The notes below the pieces were generated by a model. The model worked only from the letters and a program-made list of their open reading frames with translations, ran no database searches and had not been told where the DNA came from. From the NCBI RefSeq assembly GCF_003260015.1, contig NZ_QCXS01000003.1:858315-922314 (forward strand): a stretch of DNA of 64,000 bases, read 5' to 3'. The translations under genes and the position numbers were made by a program. Shown here in pieces: positions 28,819 to 39,941 of the stretch. Source of the DNA: Nakamurella deserti. GTDB taxonomy: Bacteria; Actinomycetota; Actinomycetes; Mycobacteriales; Nakamurellaceae. Position 1 is the stretch's first letter; each line of letters opens with the position of its first letter.

Positions 28819-29137
28819 CAGGTGCCTCGCTCGCCAGGTCCCGGCTGATCCGGGGCTGCTCCCAGCGTCGCCGGAACACGGCGTGCCGGCCCTCGGCCGA
28901 TCGCGCCCCGCACGGGATGACGTCGTCCTCCACCGATCGGTGGACCGGGGGTCGCGGATCTGACGTCGACGGGCCGGCCGGTCACCTCGAACCCCTCCGC
29001 CGAGGCGACCACCCACGGTCCGGCCCGTCGTCGTCGGGACCCAGACGGAGGGTCGCCGGGCACCGGTTGCACGGTCGATCCGGAAAGATCCGACGATCGC
29101 GCCCGGGTGCCGGGCGGCGCTCACCGACCGGTCGGAG
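28819..29137. other. 319-base non-coding gap
   Basis: No supported gene was found. The part near 29100-29135 holds two hairpins that probably end the permease transcript. The remainder must contain the promoter of the TmpA-like gene, but I see no clear -10 element; GAGGCACCTG precedes its ATG. Confidence 0.5.
29100..29135 (-). terminator. paired hairpins after the NCS2 permease stop
   Basis: Two bases past the stop codon (minus strand) lies the 12-base palindrome CCGACCGGTCGG (29124-29135). It is followed by a 7-bp stem CGCCCGG/CCGGGCG with a 3-base loop (29100-29116). Together they could end transcription of the guanine deaminase-to-permease operon. Confidence 0.4.
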
Positions 29138-30541
29138 TCAATGGGCGGCGCCCTCGGACCCGCCGCCCGCCGCGGCCGGCGCGCCGCTCCCGAGGTGGTT
29201 GAAGAGCAGGTTGAGCACCACGGCGAAGATGGCACAGGCGCTGATCCCGGACTCGAAGATCTTGTGCAGCCAGTCCGGCATGTGCAGGTAGATCTCCGGC
29301 ACCGTGATGGGGATGATGCCGACGCCGATCGAGGTGGCCACGATGAGCACGTTGGAGTTGGTGAAGGTGACCCGGCTCAGCGTCCGGATGCCCGATGCCG
29401 CCACCGACCCGAAGAGCACGATGCCGGCGCCACCGAGCACCGGCTGCGGGATCGCGTTCATCACCCGCCCGAGCACGGGCAGCAGTCCGAGGACGACCAG
29501 GATGCCGCCTCCGGCCGCCACCACGAAGCGGCTCTTGATCCCGGTCATCGCGACCATGCCGACGTTCTGGGCGAAGGCGCTGATCGGGAAGCCGTTGAAG
29601 ATCGGCGCGATGGCGGTGGCCCCCATGTCGGCGCGCAACCCGTCGGCGATGCGTTTGCGGTCGACGTCGGTCCCGAGGATCTCGCCGACCGCGAGCAGGT
29701 CGGCGGTGGTCTCGGCCATGATCACCAGGATCACGATGCACATGGAGATGATGACGCCGATGCGGAACTGCGGGGCGCCGAAGAAGAACGGCTGCGGCAG
29801 CTGGAACACCGGCCCGGTGCCGACCGCGCCCCAGTTGACCTTGCCCATGACGGTGGCGATGCCGGTGCCGACGACGAGGCCGACCATGACGGCCATCCGG
29901 GCGAAGAGGCCCCGGCCGAAGCGGGCCACCGCGAGCGTCACGAACAGGGTGACCGCGCCGAGTGCGAGCGCCCAGCCGGCGGCGTAGTTCGGGTTGTCGA
30001 CGAGCTCACCGTTGACCCGGATCGTCGCGTTGCCGCGGATCCAGCGCAACGCGACCGGGAACAGCGACAGCCCGATGACGGTGATGACGCAGCCGGTGAC
30101 CACCGGCGGGAAGTACCGGACGAGCTGGGCGAACAGCGGCGCGATGACGAAGCCGAAGACACCGGCCACGATCACCGCCCCGAAGATGACGGCGAGCCGG
30201 GCGTGCGGGTCGCCGATGGCGGTGTCGGTGGCGGCCGCGGTCATGGTGCCGACCGCGGCGAACGAGACCCCCTGCACCAGGGGTAGTTTTGATCCGACGA
30301 ACGGCAGCCCCAGGGACTGCAGCAGGGTTCCGAGCCCGGACACGAACAGCGCCGCGGTGACCAGGGTGGCGATCTCGGTGCCGCTGAGACCGGCTGCCGC
30401 ACCGATGATCAGCGGCGGGGACACCACCCCGGCGTACATCGCCAGGATGTGCTGGAGGCCGAAGAAGAAGGCGGACCCGACGGGGAGCTTCTCGTCCTCT
30501 GGACGGACGACGTCAGTGGTGGAGCTGGTGGACGTACTCAT
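29138..30541 (-). CDS. NCS2 (uracil-xanthine type) purine permease
   Basis: This 467-residue membrane protein has about 12-14 spans with NCS2 signatures: FFFGLQHILAMYAGVVSPPLI at the start, VQGVSFAAVGTM, VIMAETTADLLAVGEI with the substrate-binding Glu, and NGFPISAFAQNVG. It imports xanthine, urate or a related base with protons. ATG 30541 overlaps the uricase stop by one base. This is the last gene of the allantoin block. Confidence 0.92.
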   Translation of the reverse strand: MSTSTSSTTDVVRPEDEKLPVGSAFFFGLQHILAMYAGVVSPPLIIGAAAGLSGTEIATLVTAALFVSGLGTLLQSLGLPFVGSKLPLVQGVSFAAVGTMTAAATDTAIGDPHARLAVIFGAVIVAGVFGFVIAPLFAQLVRYFPPVVTGCVITVIGLSLFPVALRWIRGNATIRVNGELVDNPNYAAGWALALGAVTLFVTLAVARFGRGLFARMAVMVGLVVGTGIATVMGKVNWGAVGTGPVFQLPQPFFFGAPQFRIGVIISMCIVILVIMAETTADLLAVGEILGTDVDRKRIADGLRADMGATAIAPIFNGFPISAFAQNVGMVAMTGIKSRFVVAAGGGILVVLGLLPVLGRVMNAIPQPVLGGAGIVLFGSVAASGIRTLSRVTFTNSNVLIVATSIGVGIIPITVPEIYLHMPDWLHKIFESGISACAIFAVVLNLLFNHLGSGAPAAAGGGSEGAAH

Positions 30542-31443
30542 CAGATGAACCCCGCGATCCCGGACCAGACGGCCGGGGGCACCGGCGCGTCATCACGAAC
30601 GACGGCCGCCTGGATCAGCCCGTAGGGCCGATCCGCCGCGTAGAAGACCTCGTTGTCGTTGTCGAGTCCGAAGTGCTTCATGTCGACCAGGAAGTGGTGC
30701 TTGTTGGGCATCGAGAACCGGATCTCGCCGACCTCCGGGAACACCTGCAGCACCGCCTCTCCCATCGCGTAGAGCGTCTGCTGCAGGGCCAGCGAGTGGG
30801 TGGTGGCGAAGGTCTTCAGCAGCAGCGCCCGGATCCCGGTGAAAAGGGCGTCCCAGTCGGCGCTGTCGGGGTCCATCCCGACGTACACCCAGCGCGCCGT
30901 GCAGGCGGTGGCCAGGATGCGGTCGTTCGTCTCGATCAGCGACGTGTACTCGACCTGCGGGAAGCCGTGGAACTCGCTGTGCGCACTGTTGAGCAGCACC
31001 AGGTCGGTCAGCCCGGAGATGACCGTCTCGGCGGGTCCGTCCTTCCACACCACGGTGGTGCGGACCTCCGAGGAGCCGCGGACGAACGAGTGCCCGACCG
31101 GCTGGCCGTCGGCGTACACCGAGTTCCACGCGTACTCCTCGATCTCCTGCCGGGACCCGGTGATCCAGTCGTACTTGTCGACGAAATTGCGCGCCATCCG
31201 CAGCGCGAACTCCTCGATCGCGCCCACCCCGCCGGTCTTGGCCAGCGCGTAGACGGTGTTCTTCTGGGTGTCGGTGGCGATGACCCGGCCGTTGTCGCCG
31301 GTGCTGTGCGCCGCGGTGAAGTCACCGATCAGCTGGCTGGTGACGTTGAGGTCCTTGATGACGTGCTGCGGCTTGCTGCGGTCGAGGTGGACCAGCCGCA
31401 CCTCCGCCTTGCCGTACCGGTTCTCCCCGAGCCTGATCCCCAT
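30541..31443 (-). CDS. urate oxidase (uricase)
   Basis: This 300-residue, cofactor-free uricase oxidises urate to 5-hydroxyisourate. Two T-fold halves are visible, with family motifs ATDTQKNTVYALAK (the catalytic Thr/Lys region) and IRFSMPNKHHFLVDMKHFGL in the second half. ATG 31443 follows the HIU hydrolase gene by 161 bases, the only sizeable gap inside the operon, so an internal promoter is possible. Confidence 0.95.
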   Translation of the reverse strand: MGIRLGENRYGKAEVRLVHLDRSKPQHVIKDLNVTSQLIGDFTAAHSTGDNGRVIATDTQKNTVYALAKTGGVGAIEEFALRMARNFVDKYDWITGSRQEIEEYAWNSVYADGQPVGHSFVRGSSEVRTTVVWKDGPAETVISGLTDLVLLNSAHSEFHGFPQVEYTSLIETNDRILATACTARWVYVGMDPDSADWDALFTGIRALLLKTFATTHSLALQQTLYAMGEAVLQVFPEVGEIRFSMPNKHHFLVDMKHFGLDNDNEVFYAADRPYGLIQAAVVRDDAPVPPAVWSGIAGFI

Positions 31444-31604
31444 GTGTTCCCATCCCGTGCGGTGGCTCCCGGCGCCGGGGTCGCCTCGCGGTGCCCGGTG
31501 GTGCCGACGATGGGGATCATCCTGACCGGTTCAGATGACGACGGTGTGAAGATCTGCGCCGCCCGCGGTCACATCCCCGGAACACCGTCGCAGGTGGGAG
31601 CGGT

Positions 31605-31937
31605 TCAGCTGCCCAGGTACGTGGAGTACGTGTAGGTGCCGGCGAGTACCGGCAGGTGGTAGTGCGTGCGGGCCCCGTCCAGCCGGATGGTCAGGGTGAT
31701 CGCCGGGTAGAACGCGCCTGCGGCGAGGTGACCCTCGGTGTCCAGGGTGACCCGGAACTCGCCGGGTGCCACCGGCTCCTCGTTCAGCCGGCCGATCCGG
31801 CCGTCGGCGTCGGTGATCCCGTCGCCGGCCGGCAGCCAGGTGCCGTCGTCCGCGCGCCGTTCGAGCCGGCCGGGCACCCCTGCGGCGGGGACACCCCGGG
31901 TGGTGTCGAGGATGTGGGTCGAGATCCGATCGATCAT
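31605..31937 (-). CDS. 5-hydroxyisourate hydrolase (transthyretin-like)
   Basis: This 110-residue protein is the normal length for HIU hydrolase, which opens the ring of 5-hydroxyisourate. N-terminal STHILDTTRGVPAAGVP holds the catalytic His; Arg in the FRVTLDTE region and THYHLPVLAG supply the other active-site residues. The C-terminus reads STYLGS instead of the usual YRGS tetrapeptide, an odd replacement. It overlaps the OHCU decarboxylase gene by 4 bases. Confidence 0.93.
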   Translation of the reverse strand: MIDRISTHILDTTRGVPAAGVPGRLERRADDGTWLPAGDGITDADGRIGRLNEEPVAPGEFRVTLDTEGHLAAGAFYPAITLTIRLDGARTHYHLPVLAGTYTYSTYLGS

Positions 31938-32437
31938 GCCGGGACCGCCTTCTCCAGTCGGAGCGCCGCGATCGCCCGCAGCTCGCGGATGACCACGTCG
32001 TGCTCGGTGCCGTCGTCGTTACCGAGGCGCTGCTCGAGCGCCGCGAGCATCTCCGCCCCGCTGCGGCCGCTGGCGCAGATGAGGAAGATGTGGCCGAAGC
32101 GTTCCTCGTAGCGCCGATTCGCAGCGGCGAAGGCGTCGTGTTCGCCGGCAGCGACACCGCTCTGCTCCGACGCCGACCGGGCGGCGTCGGAGCCGGACGC
32201 GCGTTCCCCGATCCGCGGGTGCCGGGCGAGCGCGGTGGCGACCTGGTCCCAGGTGATCGCCGCCGACGCCCGGAACCCGTGGTCCAACAACGCCTGTCGA
32301 CTCTCGAAGGGCCGCGCACCGATCAGCGAGTCGACCCAGGTGTCGATGTCGAGGCAGCCGTCCAGCAGCGGACGCACGGTCGCGTCGTCGGAGGTGTTGA
32401 AGGTCCGCAGGTCCATCGTCGTCGGGTTCACAGTCAC
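31934..32437 (-). CDS. OHCU decarboxylase
   Basis: This 167-residue protein decarboxylates 2-oxo-4-hydroxy-4-carboxy-5-ureidoimidazoline to S-allantoin. The catalytic His lies in ARHPRIGERA, with the partner motif GHIFLICASGRS and a C-terminal Arg/Glu helix. The GTG start overlaps the allantoicase stop by 4 bases. It and HIU hydrolase are separate proteins here, not fused. Confidence 0.93.
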   Translation of the reverse strand: MTVNPTTMDLRTFNTSDDATVRPLLDGCLDIDTWVDSLIGARPFESRQALLDHGFRASAAITWDQVATALARHPRIGERASGSDAARSASEQSGVAAGEHDAFAAANRRYEERFGHIFLICASGRSGAEMLAALEQRLGNDDGTEHDVVIRELRAIAALRLEKAVPA

Positions 32438-33522
32438 CAGGTCAGGGTCAGCAGCTGCTCGGCGGACAGGTCCTTCACCGCGGCGAACGGGATGCCGTAC
32501 GACGCCAGCATCGCCGCGTACGCGGACGACGGCAGCAGCCGCAGCCAGTGCGCGATCGCCTCCGACAGCGCGGCCGGGGCGAGCTCACCGAAGAGGTGCA
32601 GGCGGGAGAAGCCGCCGTCGGGATAGACGTCGACCCGGACGGCGGTGATCTCGTCGGTGACGTGGTCCAGCCGGAACCGGTTGTGCGCGTCGGAGGAGAT
32701 CTTGCTGCGCGGCAGGATCTCCACCCAGGGCGCGTCCGCGTCGGTGCGGGCCGACAACCGGACCCAGCCCGGGGCGTTGCCGAGGAAGTAGTGGGTGTCG
32801 AAGTCGACGTAGTCCAGCGTGGACGGGCCGGCCAGGGTGACGACCACGTAGTCGTTGCCGGCGGTGCGGCGGCGGGCGGTCTCCCAGCCCTCGGCCATCG
32901 AGCGCGCGACACCGGGGTAGAGCAACAGCCGGGCGTCGGAGTAGAACATGTCGCTGATCTCGGCGACGTCGCCGCCGTGCTGCAGGGCGGCCAGATCGAT
33001 GCGCGACCCGAGGACGCGCGGGTCGGGCACCGCGGTGCCGCGGACGCGCAGCCGGGCGACGCCACCGTCGGGGAAGATGTTCAGCCGGACGTGGGTGAAG
33101 GCGTAGTGGTTGTGCACCCGGTAGGTGTTTTTGGTGTTCCCGCGTGCGGCCGAGCTCGGCACGATGGTGGTCCAGTCGGCGGCCTGCAGGGTCTCCTCGT
33201 CCGGGCTGCCGTCCATCCAGACCGCCTCGACGGAGATCTCCGGCGGATAGTTGCCGAGGAACCAGGCGGTGTCCACGACGATCTCGTGGATGACACCGGG
33301 GGCACCGAGCTGCACCACGGCCCAGTCGTGTCCCGGGGTCCGGCGGCGGCGGGTCTCCCAGCCGTCGTAGATCTTGCCGTGCGCACCGAACGTGGAGGTG
33401 TCGTGCACCGACTCGCCCGGCAGGATCAGCGCCTCCCGCGGGGCGAAGAACTCGTCGCTGGCGTAGCGGACCGAGCCGCCGAGGGCGCGGCTCGCGAGGT
33501 CCAGGTCGGTGCGCTTGGCCAT
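32434..33522 (-). CDS. alc: allantoicase
   Basis: This 362-residue protein is built of two allantoicase jelly-roll repeats: KIYDGWETRRRRTPGHDWAV in the first half and AEGWETARRRTAGNDYVVV in the second, each followed by an NIFPDGG or DVYPDGG segment. It converts allantoate to urea and ureidoglycolate. The start at ATG 33522 has AGGAG four bases upstream; an in-frame ATG 12 bases earlier is less likely. The route through allantoicase, rather than allantoate amidohydrolase, means urea is produced, fitting the urease genes nearby. Confidence 0.94.
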   Translation of the reverse strand: MAKRTDLDLASRALGGSVRYASDEFFAPREALILPGESVHDTSTFGAHGKIYDGWETRRRRTPGHDWAVVQLGAPGVIHEIVVDTAWFLGNYPPEISVEAVWMDGSPDEETLQAADWTTIVPSSAARGNTKNTYRVHNHYAFTHVRLNIFPDGGVARLRVRGTAVPDPRVLGSRIDLAALQHGGDVAEISDMFYSDARLLLYPGVARSMAEGWETARRRTAGNDYVVVTLAGPSTLDYVDFDTHYFLGNAPGWVRLSARTDADAPWVEILPRSKISSDAHNRFRLDHVTDEITAVRVDVYPDGGFSRLHLFGELAPAALSEAIAHWLRLLPSSAYAAMLASYGIPFAAVKDLSAEQLLTLTW

Positions 33523-33540
33523 GGTGCTCCTCATCTGCGG

Positions 33541-34881
33541 TCAGAACCGCTGGGTCAACAGCTGTCCGGCGACCGTGCTGTCGTCCAGCCGGGTGCCGCG
33601 CAGCCAGCATGCTCTCACCCGCCCGGTCAGCTGCGCACCCAGGTAGGGCGTGACCGGGTGCTTGTGACGAATGAGATCGGTTGTGACGGTGTAGGTCTCG
33701 TCGACGGCGAGGGCGATCAGATCAGCGTCGGCGCCGAGGGTGAGACGCCCTTTGTGCGGCAGGCCCACGAGATCCGCGGGTCCCCGGGACATCCACTGCA
33801 GCACCTGCGGCAGGCTTATGCCGCGGCGGCGCGCCTCGGTCAGGGTGGCCGCGAAGCCGAACTGCAGCCCGGCGATGCCACCCCAGGCGAGCCCCAGGTC
33901 GCCGACGTCGAGGATCTTCAGCTCCGGCGTGGACGGCGAGTGGTCGGTGACGACGATGTCGATGGTGCCGTCCAGCAGCGCCGCCCACAGCGCCTCCTGG
34001 TCGGCGTGCCCACGGATGGGCGGGCAGCACTTGTACTGGGGCCGGCCGTCGGGGATGTCCTCGGCGGCGAGAGTCAGATAGTGCGGGCACGTCTCGGCGG
34101 TGATCGGGACCCCGTCGGCCTTGGCCTGCCGGATGAGCTCCGCGCCGGCCGCCGACGACAAGTGCACGATGTGCACCCGGCAGCCGGTCCGCCGGGACGT
34201 CTCGATGACGGTCCGCACGGCGGCGGCCTCGGCGGTGTCCGGCCGGGAGGCGACGAACGCCTGGTAGTCGCGGCCGAGCGGGGTCGGTGACACGTGCAGC
34301 ACGGCCGGGTCCTCGGCGTGTACCAGCAGCAGCCCGTCCAGGCCCGCGATGACCGTCATGGCCCGCTCCAGTTCGGCGGCCGCGAGCGGCGGGAACTCGG
34401 GCACCCCGGAGTCCTGCAGGAAACACTTGACGCCGAACACCCCGGCGGCGAAGAGCTCCGGCAGGTCGTCGAGGTTGGTCGGCACCGCCCCGCCCCAGAA
34501 GCCGGTGTCGACCCGGCACCGGCCGCGGGCCGCGGCCTTCTTGGTGGCCAGCGCGGCCGCGGTGAGGGTGGGCGGCAGCGAGTTCAGCGGCATGTCGATC
34601 AGCGTGGTGACGCCGGCCGCCGCGGCCGCCGCGGTGGCGGTGTCGAAACCCTCCCACTCGGTGCGGCCGGGTTCGTTGATGTGCACGTGGGTGTCGACGA
34701 TGCCCGGGATGAGCACCTCGTCGTCGGCCAGCGTCCACTGCTGCTGCGCGGCGACGGCGGTGCCGAACTCGTGGATGCCGACGATGCGGCCGAGTCTGAC
34801 GGCCAGCGAGACGGGCCGCTCCTCGCCGTCGACGATCGCCCGCCGGGCGTGGACGGCGAGCTCGGCGAACGGGCCGGGCAT
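33541..34881 (-). CDS. allB: allantoinase
   Basis: This 446-residue amidohydrolase opens the hydantoin ring of allantoin to allantoate. Metal ligands and carbamylated lysine motifs are present: GIVDTHVHINEPGRTEWEG, KCFLQDSG, ETCPHYL and VTDHSPS. Start MPGPFAE at 34881 overlaps the guanine deaminase stop by one base. An 18-base gap with a ribosome site separates it from allantoicase. Confidence 0.95.
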   Translation of the reverse strand: MPGPFAELAVHARRAIVDGEERPVSLAVRLGRIVGIHEFGTAVAAQQQWTLADDEVLIPGIVDTHVHINEPGRTEWEGFDTATAAAAAAGVTTLIDMPLNSLPPTLTAAALATKKAAARGRCRVDTGFWGGAVPTNLDDLPELFAAGVFGVKCFLQDSGVPEFPPLAAAELERAMTVIAGLDGLLLVHAEDPAVLHVSPTPLGRDYQAFVASRPDTAEAAAVRTVIETSRRTGCRVHIVHLSSAAGAELIRQAKADGVPITAETCPHYLTLAAEDIPDGRPQYKCCPPIRGHADQEALWAALLDGTIDIVVTDHSPSTPELKILDVGDLGLAWGGIAGLQFGFAATLTEARRRGISLPQVLQWMSRGPADLVGLPHKGRLTLGADADLIALAVDETYTVTTDLIRHKHPVTPYLGAQLTGRVRACWLRGTRLDDSTVAGQLLTQRF

Positions 34882-35357
34882 CAGTACGCGGTCCGGTCGG
34901 CCTTGGCGAGCCACGCGGTGAACACGTCACGGGCACCGTCGGTGTCGACCTGGACGAACGGGATCGTGCGGTCGCCCATCGGGCCGGCCAGCTCGCTGTA
35001 GATGAACGAGTCGTCGAAGCCGCCGTACGCGGCGTCGTCCTTGGTGCCGGCGAAGTAGACGACCTCGGGACGGGCCCAGTAGACCGCGCCGAGGCACATC
35101 GGGCACGGCTCGCACGACGAGTAGAGCTGGAAACCGTCGAGCTGGAAGGTGCCCAACGCGGCACACGTGCGGCGGATGACGGTGATCTCCGCGTGCGCCG
35201 TCGGGTCGTTGGTCGCGATGACCTCGTTCCAGCCCTCGCCGACGATCGCACCGTCCTTGACCAGCACCGCCCCGAACGGGCCGCCGGCCCCGGACGCCGC
35301 CCCCTCGGCCGCCAGCTCGAGTGCGCGCGTGAGGAACCGGTGTTCGAAGTCCGCCAT
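34881..35357 (-). CDS. guaD: guanine deaminase (cytidine-deaminase fold)
   Basis: This 158-residue zinc deaminase closely resembles Bacillus GuaD along its whole length: GPFGAVLVKDGAIVGEGWN, DPTAHAEITVIR (zinc His and catalytic Glu), SCEPCPMCLGAVYWARP (zinc cysteines) and FDDSFIYSEL. It converts guanine to xanthine, the entry point of the pathway. It is the first gene of the seven-gene minus-strand operon and seems to be read from a leaderless transcript. Confidence 0.92.
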   Translation of the reverse strand: MADFEHRFLTRALELAAEGAASGAGGPFGAVLVKDGAIVGEGWNEVIATNDPTAHAEITVIRRTCAALGTFQLDGFQLYSSCEPCPMCLGAVYWARPEVVYFAGTKDDAAYGGFDDSFIYSELAGPMGDRTIPFVQVDTDGARDVFTAWLAKADRTAY

Positions 35358-35364
35358 GGGTCGA

Positions 35365-35370
35365 ACTCTA
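35365..35370 (-). promoter_or_regulatory. leaderless -10 element of the guaD operon
   Basis: On the minus strand TAGAGT is followed by 7 bases and the ATG of guaD. No Shine-Dalgarno sequence is present, which fits a leaderless start. This would drive guaD through the NCS2 permease. Confidence 0.4.
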
Positions 35371-35482
35371 GGGATGAGGTTGACCGGTGAGGGTCGGGGG
35401 GATGACGCGGCTGTTACGCGCGGGCGGCCCGACAGGTGCCGGCGCGCGCGGGCGGCAGCGGCGACGGCACCGGCACCAGCAC

Positions 35483-35670
35483 CGGCAGCGGCAGCGGCAG
35501 CGGCAGCGGCAGCGGCAGCGGCAGCAACAGCAGCGGCGGTACCGGCGGCAGCAACAGCAGCGGCAGCGGCAGCAACAGCAGCGGCGGTACCGGCGGCAGC
35601 AACAGCAGCGGCAGCGGCAGCAACGGCAGCGGCAGCGGCAGCGGCAGCGGCAACAGCACCAGCAACAGCC
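35483..35670. repeat. GGCAGC-type microsatellite tract
   Basis: About 190 bases consist of GGCAGC hexamers interrupted by AACAGC and GGCGGTACC segments. A block with GGCGGTACC flanked by AACAGCAGC runs occurs twice (around 35525 and 35575), showing higher-order duplication. The plus strand is free of T apart from the two GGTACC sites, so strand composition is highly skewed. Confidence 0.85.
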
Positions 35671-35777
35671 GGTGTGGAACCGGCTCGTCGCGGCGTCACA
35701 GCACAGTTGTGCACCGTTTCGGCGCGTGACCCGCGCCCGTTCCCCCGTGAGCCCGCCGGACGGGGCATCCTCGACGT

Positions 35778-37049
35778 ATGAGCACTCCGTCCGACGGCTC
35801 CCGGTCCGACCTGTCGCCGTTCGACCAGCGGCACCCCGCGGCCGGCGACTCCGAGGCGACCGCGCAGATCATGCGGCACGCCCCGGTCAAGGGGCGGCCG
35901 ATGACCGAGCAGGAGCAGCTCGAGCACGAGATGTTCGAGCTGGCCGACACCAACCACGACGGTGTGCTGTCGCGGACCGAGCAGTTGGCGTTCCGCGCGT
36001 ACCTGGCCCGGGCGAAGGCGGGCAAGGAGATCCACGAGCCGCTGCCCAACGACCCGGTGCCGCACGGCGCCGACCTCGGCCCGCTGGCGTGGCACGAGTT
36101 CGTGGCCGGCGACCTGCCGCCGGCCCGGCAGAAGCGCTGGCGGCGGGTGGCCGGCCGGACGCTGGGCAAGGCCTGGGGCGACTCGCTGTTCGGTCTCAGC
36201 GCGCAGGCGGCGTTCTGGTGCGCGCTGTCCACCGCGCCGATCCTGCTCGCCCTGCTCGGGCTCGTGGGACTCATCGCGCCGCTCTTCGGGCCGGACACCA
36301 TCGCGGCCATCCAGGACCAGGTCGACCGCTTCCTGCACGGGTTGTTCAACCCCGAGGTCGCCTCGGATCTCGTCGGCAACACCGTGGAGACGATCCTCGA
36401 TCGCGGCCGCACCGACGTGGTCTCGGTGGGCCTGATCATCAGCCTGTGGGCCGGCTCGTCGGCGATGTCGGCGTTCGTCGAGGCCATCACCGTCGCCTAC
36501 CGCCAGCACGAGTTCCGGCACCCCGTGGTGGAGCGGTTCTTCGCGCTGGGGCTCTACCTGATCGCCCTGGTGTTCGGCATCCTGCTGCTGCCGCTGATCG
36601 CGATCGGCCCGGAATACCTGCCGCGGCTGTTCCCCCAGGACTGGCGGGACAACGTCACCAGCGTCATCGGCTTCAGCTACTACCCGGCCACCGTGCTGGT
36701 CCTGCTGCTGCTGCTCACCACGCTCTACAAGGTCGCCCCCAAGGTCAAACATCCGTGGGTGCGTGGAATCCCGGGCGCGCTGCTGGCGGCGGCGATGTTC
36801 CTGGTGTTCAGCTTCGGGCTGCGGCTGTACCTGGCCTACGTCTACAGCCACGGCCTGACCTACGGGGCGCTCGCCACCCCGATCACCTTCCTGCTCTTCT
36901 ACTACTTCGCGTGCATGGCGATCATCCTGGGCGCCCAGTTCAACAACGCGCTGCTGGAGTACTTCCCGGTCCGCAACCGCACCCGGAGCATGCGGGCGGC
37001 GCACCCGGACCCCCAGCACGACACCGTCCCGGCGGCCGATCCCGCCTGA
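35778..37049 (+). CDS. YihY/BrkB-family membrane protein with N-terminal EF-hand
   Basis: In this 423-residue protein a cytoplasmic N-terminal region of about 120 residues contains a canonical EF-hand loop at residues 57-68 (DTNHDGVLSRTE: Asp1, Asn3, Asp5, Gly6, Leu8, Glu12). It is followed by the YihY/BrkB domain of six membrane spans, with FGLSAQAAFWCALSTAPIL, WAGSSAMSAFVEAI and FLLFYYFACMAIILGAQFNN as the family signatures. YihY proteins are of uncertain role (possible transporter or exporter). The EF-hand suggests calcium sensing or structural calcium (inference). The stop lies 4 bases from the convergent LysR gene. Confidence 0.88.
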   Translation: MSTPSDGSRSDLSPFDQRHPAAGDSEATAQIMRHAPVKGRPMTEQEQLEHEMFELADTNHDGVLSRTEQLAFRAYLARAKAGKEIHEPLPNDPVPHGADLGPLAWHEFVAGDLPPARQKRWRRVAGRTLGKAWGDSLFGLSAQAAFWCALSTAPILLALLGLVGLIAPLFGPDTIAAIQDQVDRFLHGLFNPEVASDLVGNTVETILDRGRTDVVSVGLIISLWAGSSAMSAFVEAITVAYRQHEFRHPVVERFFALGLYLIALVFGILLLPLIAIGPEYLPRLFPQDWRDNVTSVIGFSYYPATVLVLLLLLTTLYKVAPKVKHPWVRGIPGALLAAAMFLVFSFGLRLYLAYVYSHGLTYGALATPITFLLFYYFACMAIILGAQFNNALLEYFPVRNRTRSMRAAHPDPQHDTVPAADPA

Positions 37050-37053
37050 GCGC

Positions 37054-39351
<2,298 letters not shown>

Positions 39352-39382
39352 CGGACCGCTCCGCGGGGTGGAGGCGGAAGCC

Positions 39383-39940
39383 ATGAGCTCGGAGAACGGG
39401 ACGCCGGACCGGATCGTCGGACGACGGCCGGCGGTGTCACGGCGTGACCGGCTCATCCTGACGGTGATCGCCGTGCCGTACCTCGGTTTCCTGGCCTGGA
39501 CCTGGTCGCGCGGGAGCTGGTCGAGCAGCGCCGTCTTCCTGACCGTCGTCACCGCGTCCGGCGTCATGCGTCTGCGCCGCCCCACCGTCGTCGACGCGGG
39601 CGGCATCACCCGGCGCTGGCGACTCCGGAGCTCGCTGAGATGGGACGAGATCGAGCTCGTCACCGGCGCGCAGCCGGGCGTCGAGCGCGTCCGGCTGTCG
39701 ATGAAGGACGGTAGGACCGTCACCCTCGACGACGTCCACGTCGACCTCTCGGCGGCCGTCGCCGCGATGGGCGGGGTCCCGTTCGCGCGGCCGGCGCGAC
39801 CAGCACCGACGACGCACCACACCCACCGGGACCCAGCGGCCGACATCGAGCGCCGCGTCCGCGCTGTCGCCGACCGCGGGAAGCTGCTGGACGCCGAGTA
39901 CCGGCGGATCCGCCGCGGGCGCCCCACCGACGGACCGTGA
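39383..39940 (+). CDS. PH-like-domain membrane protein
   Basis: This 185-residue protein has two membrane spans (RLILTVIAVPYLGFLAW and SAVFLTVVTASGVM) followed by a beta-rich segment, TVVDAGGITRRWRLRSSLRWDEIELV, typical of bacterial PH-like domains that sit just after membrane hairpins. A charged helix closes the protein. ATG 39383 has GAGGCGGAAG upstream. It begins 31 bases after dgdA and could share its transcript. Function is unknown. Confidence 0.65.
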   Translation: MSSENGTPDRIVGRRPAVSRRDRLILTVIAVPYLGFLAWTWSRGSWSSSAVFLTVVTASGVMRLRRPTVVDAGGITRRWRLRSSLRWDEIELVTGAQPGVERVRLSMKDGRTVTLDDVHVDLSAAVAAMGGVPFARPARPAPTTHHTHRDPAADIERRVRAVADRGKLLDAEYRRIRRGRPTDGP

Positions 39941-39941
39941 G

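Larger units (their letters stand above)
35358..35777. other. 420-base divergent gap containing a hexanucleotide repeat tract
   Basis: This lies between divergent guaD and the YihY gene. The guaD-proximal 50 bases hold its promoter. The middle is the GGCAGC-type tract. The last 110 bases before 35778 are ordinary GC-rich sequence that must contain the YihY promoter. Gly/Ser-rich and Leu/Pro-rich frames through the tract are by-products of the repeat. Confidence 0.5.

Noticed and set aside
35414-35729. Gly/Ser-rich plus-strand and Leu/Pro-rich minus-strand small proteins across the GGCAGC tract
   Set aside because: Repeat translates in every frame; no ribosome site or conserved flanks support translation.
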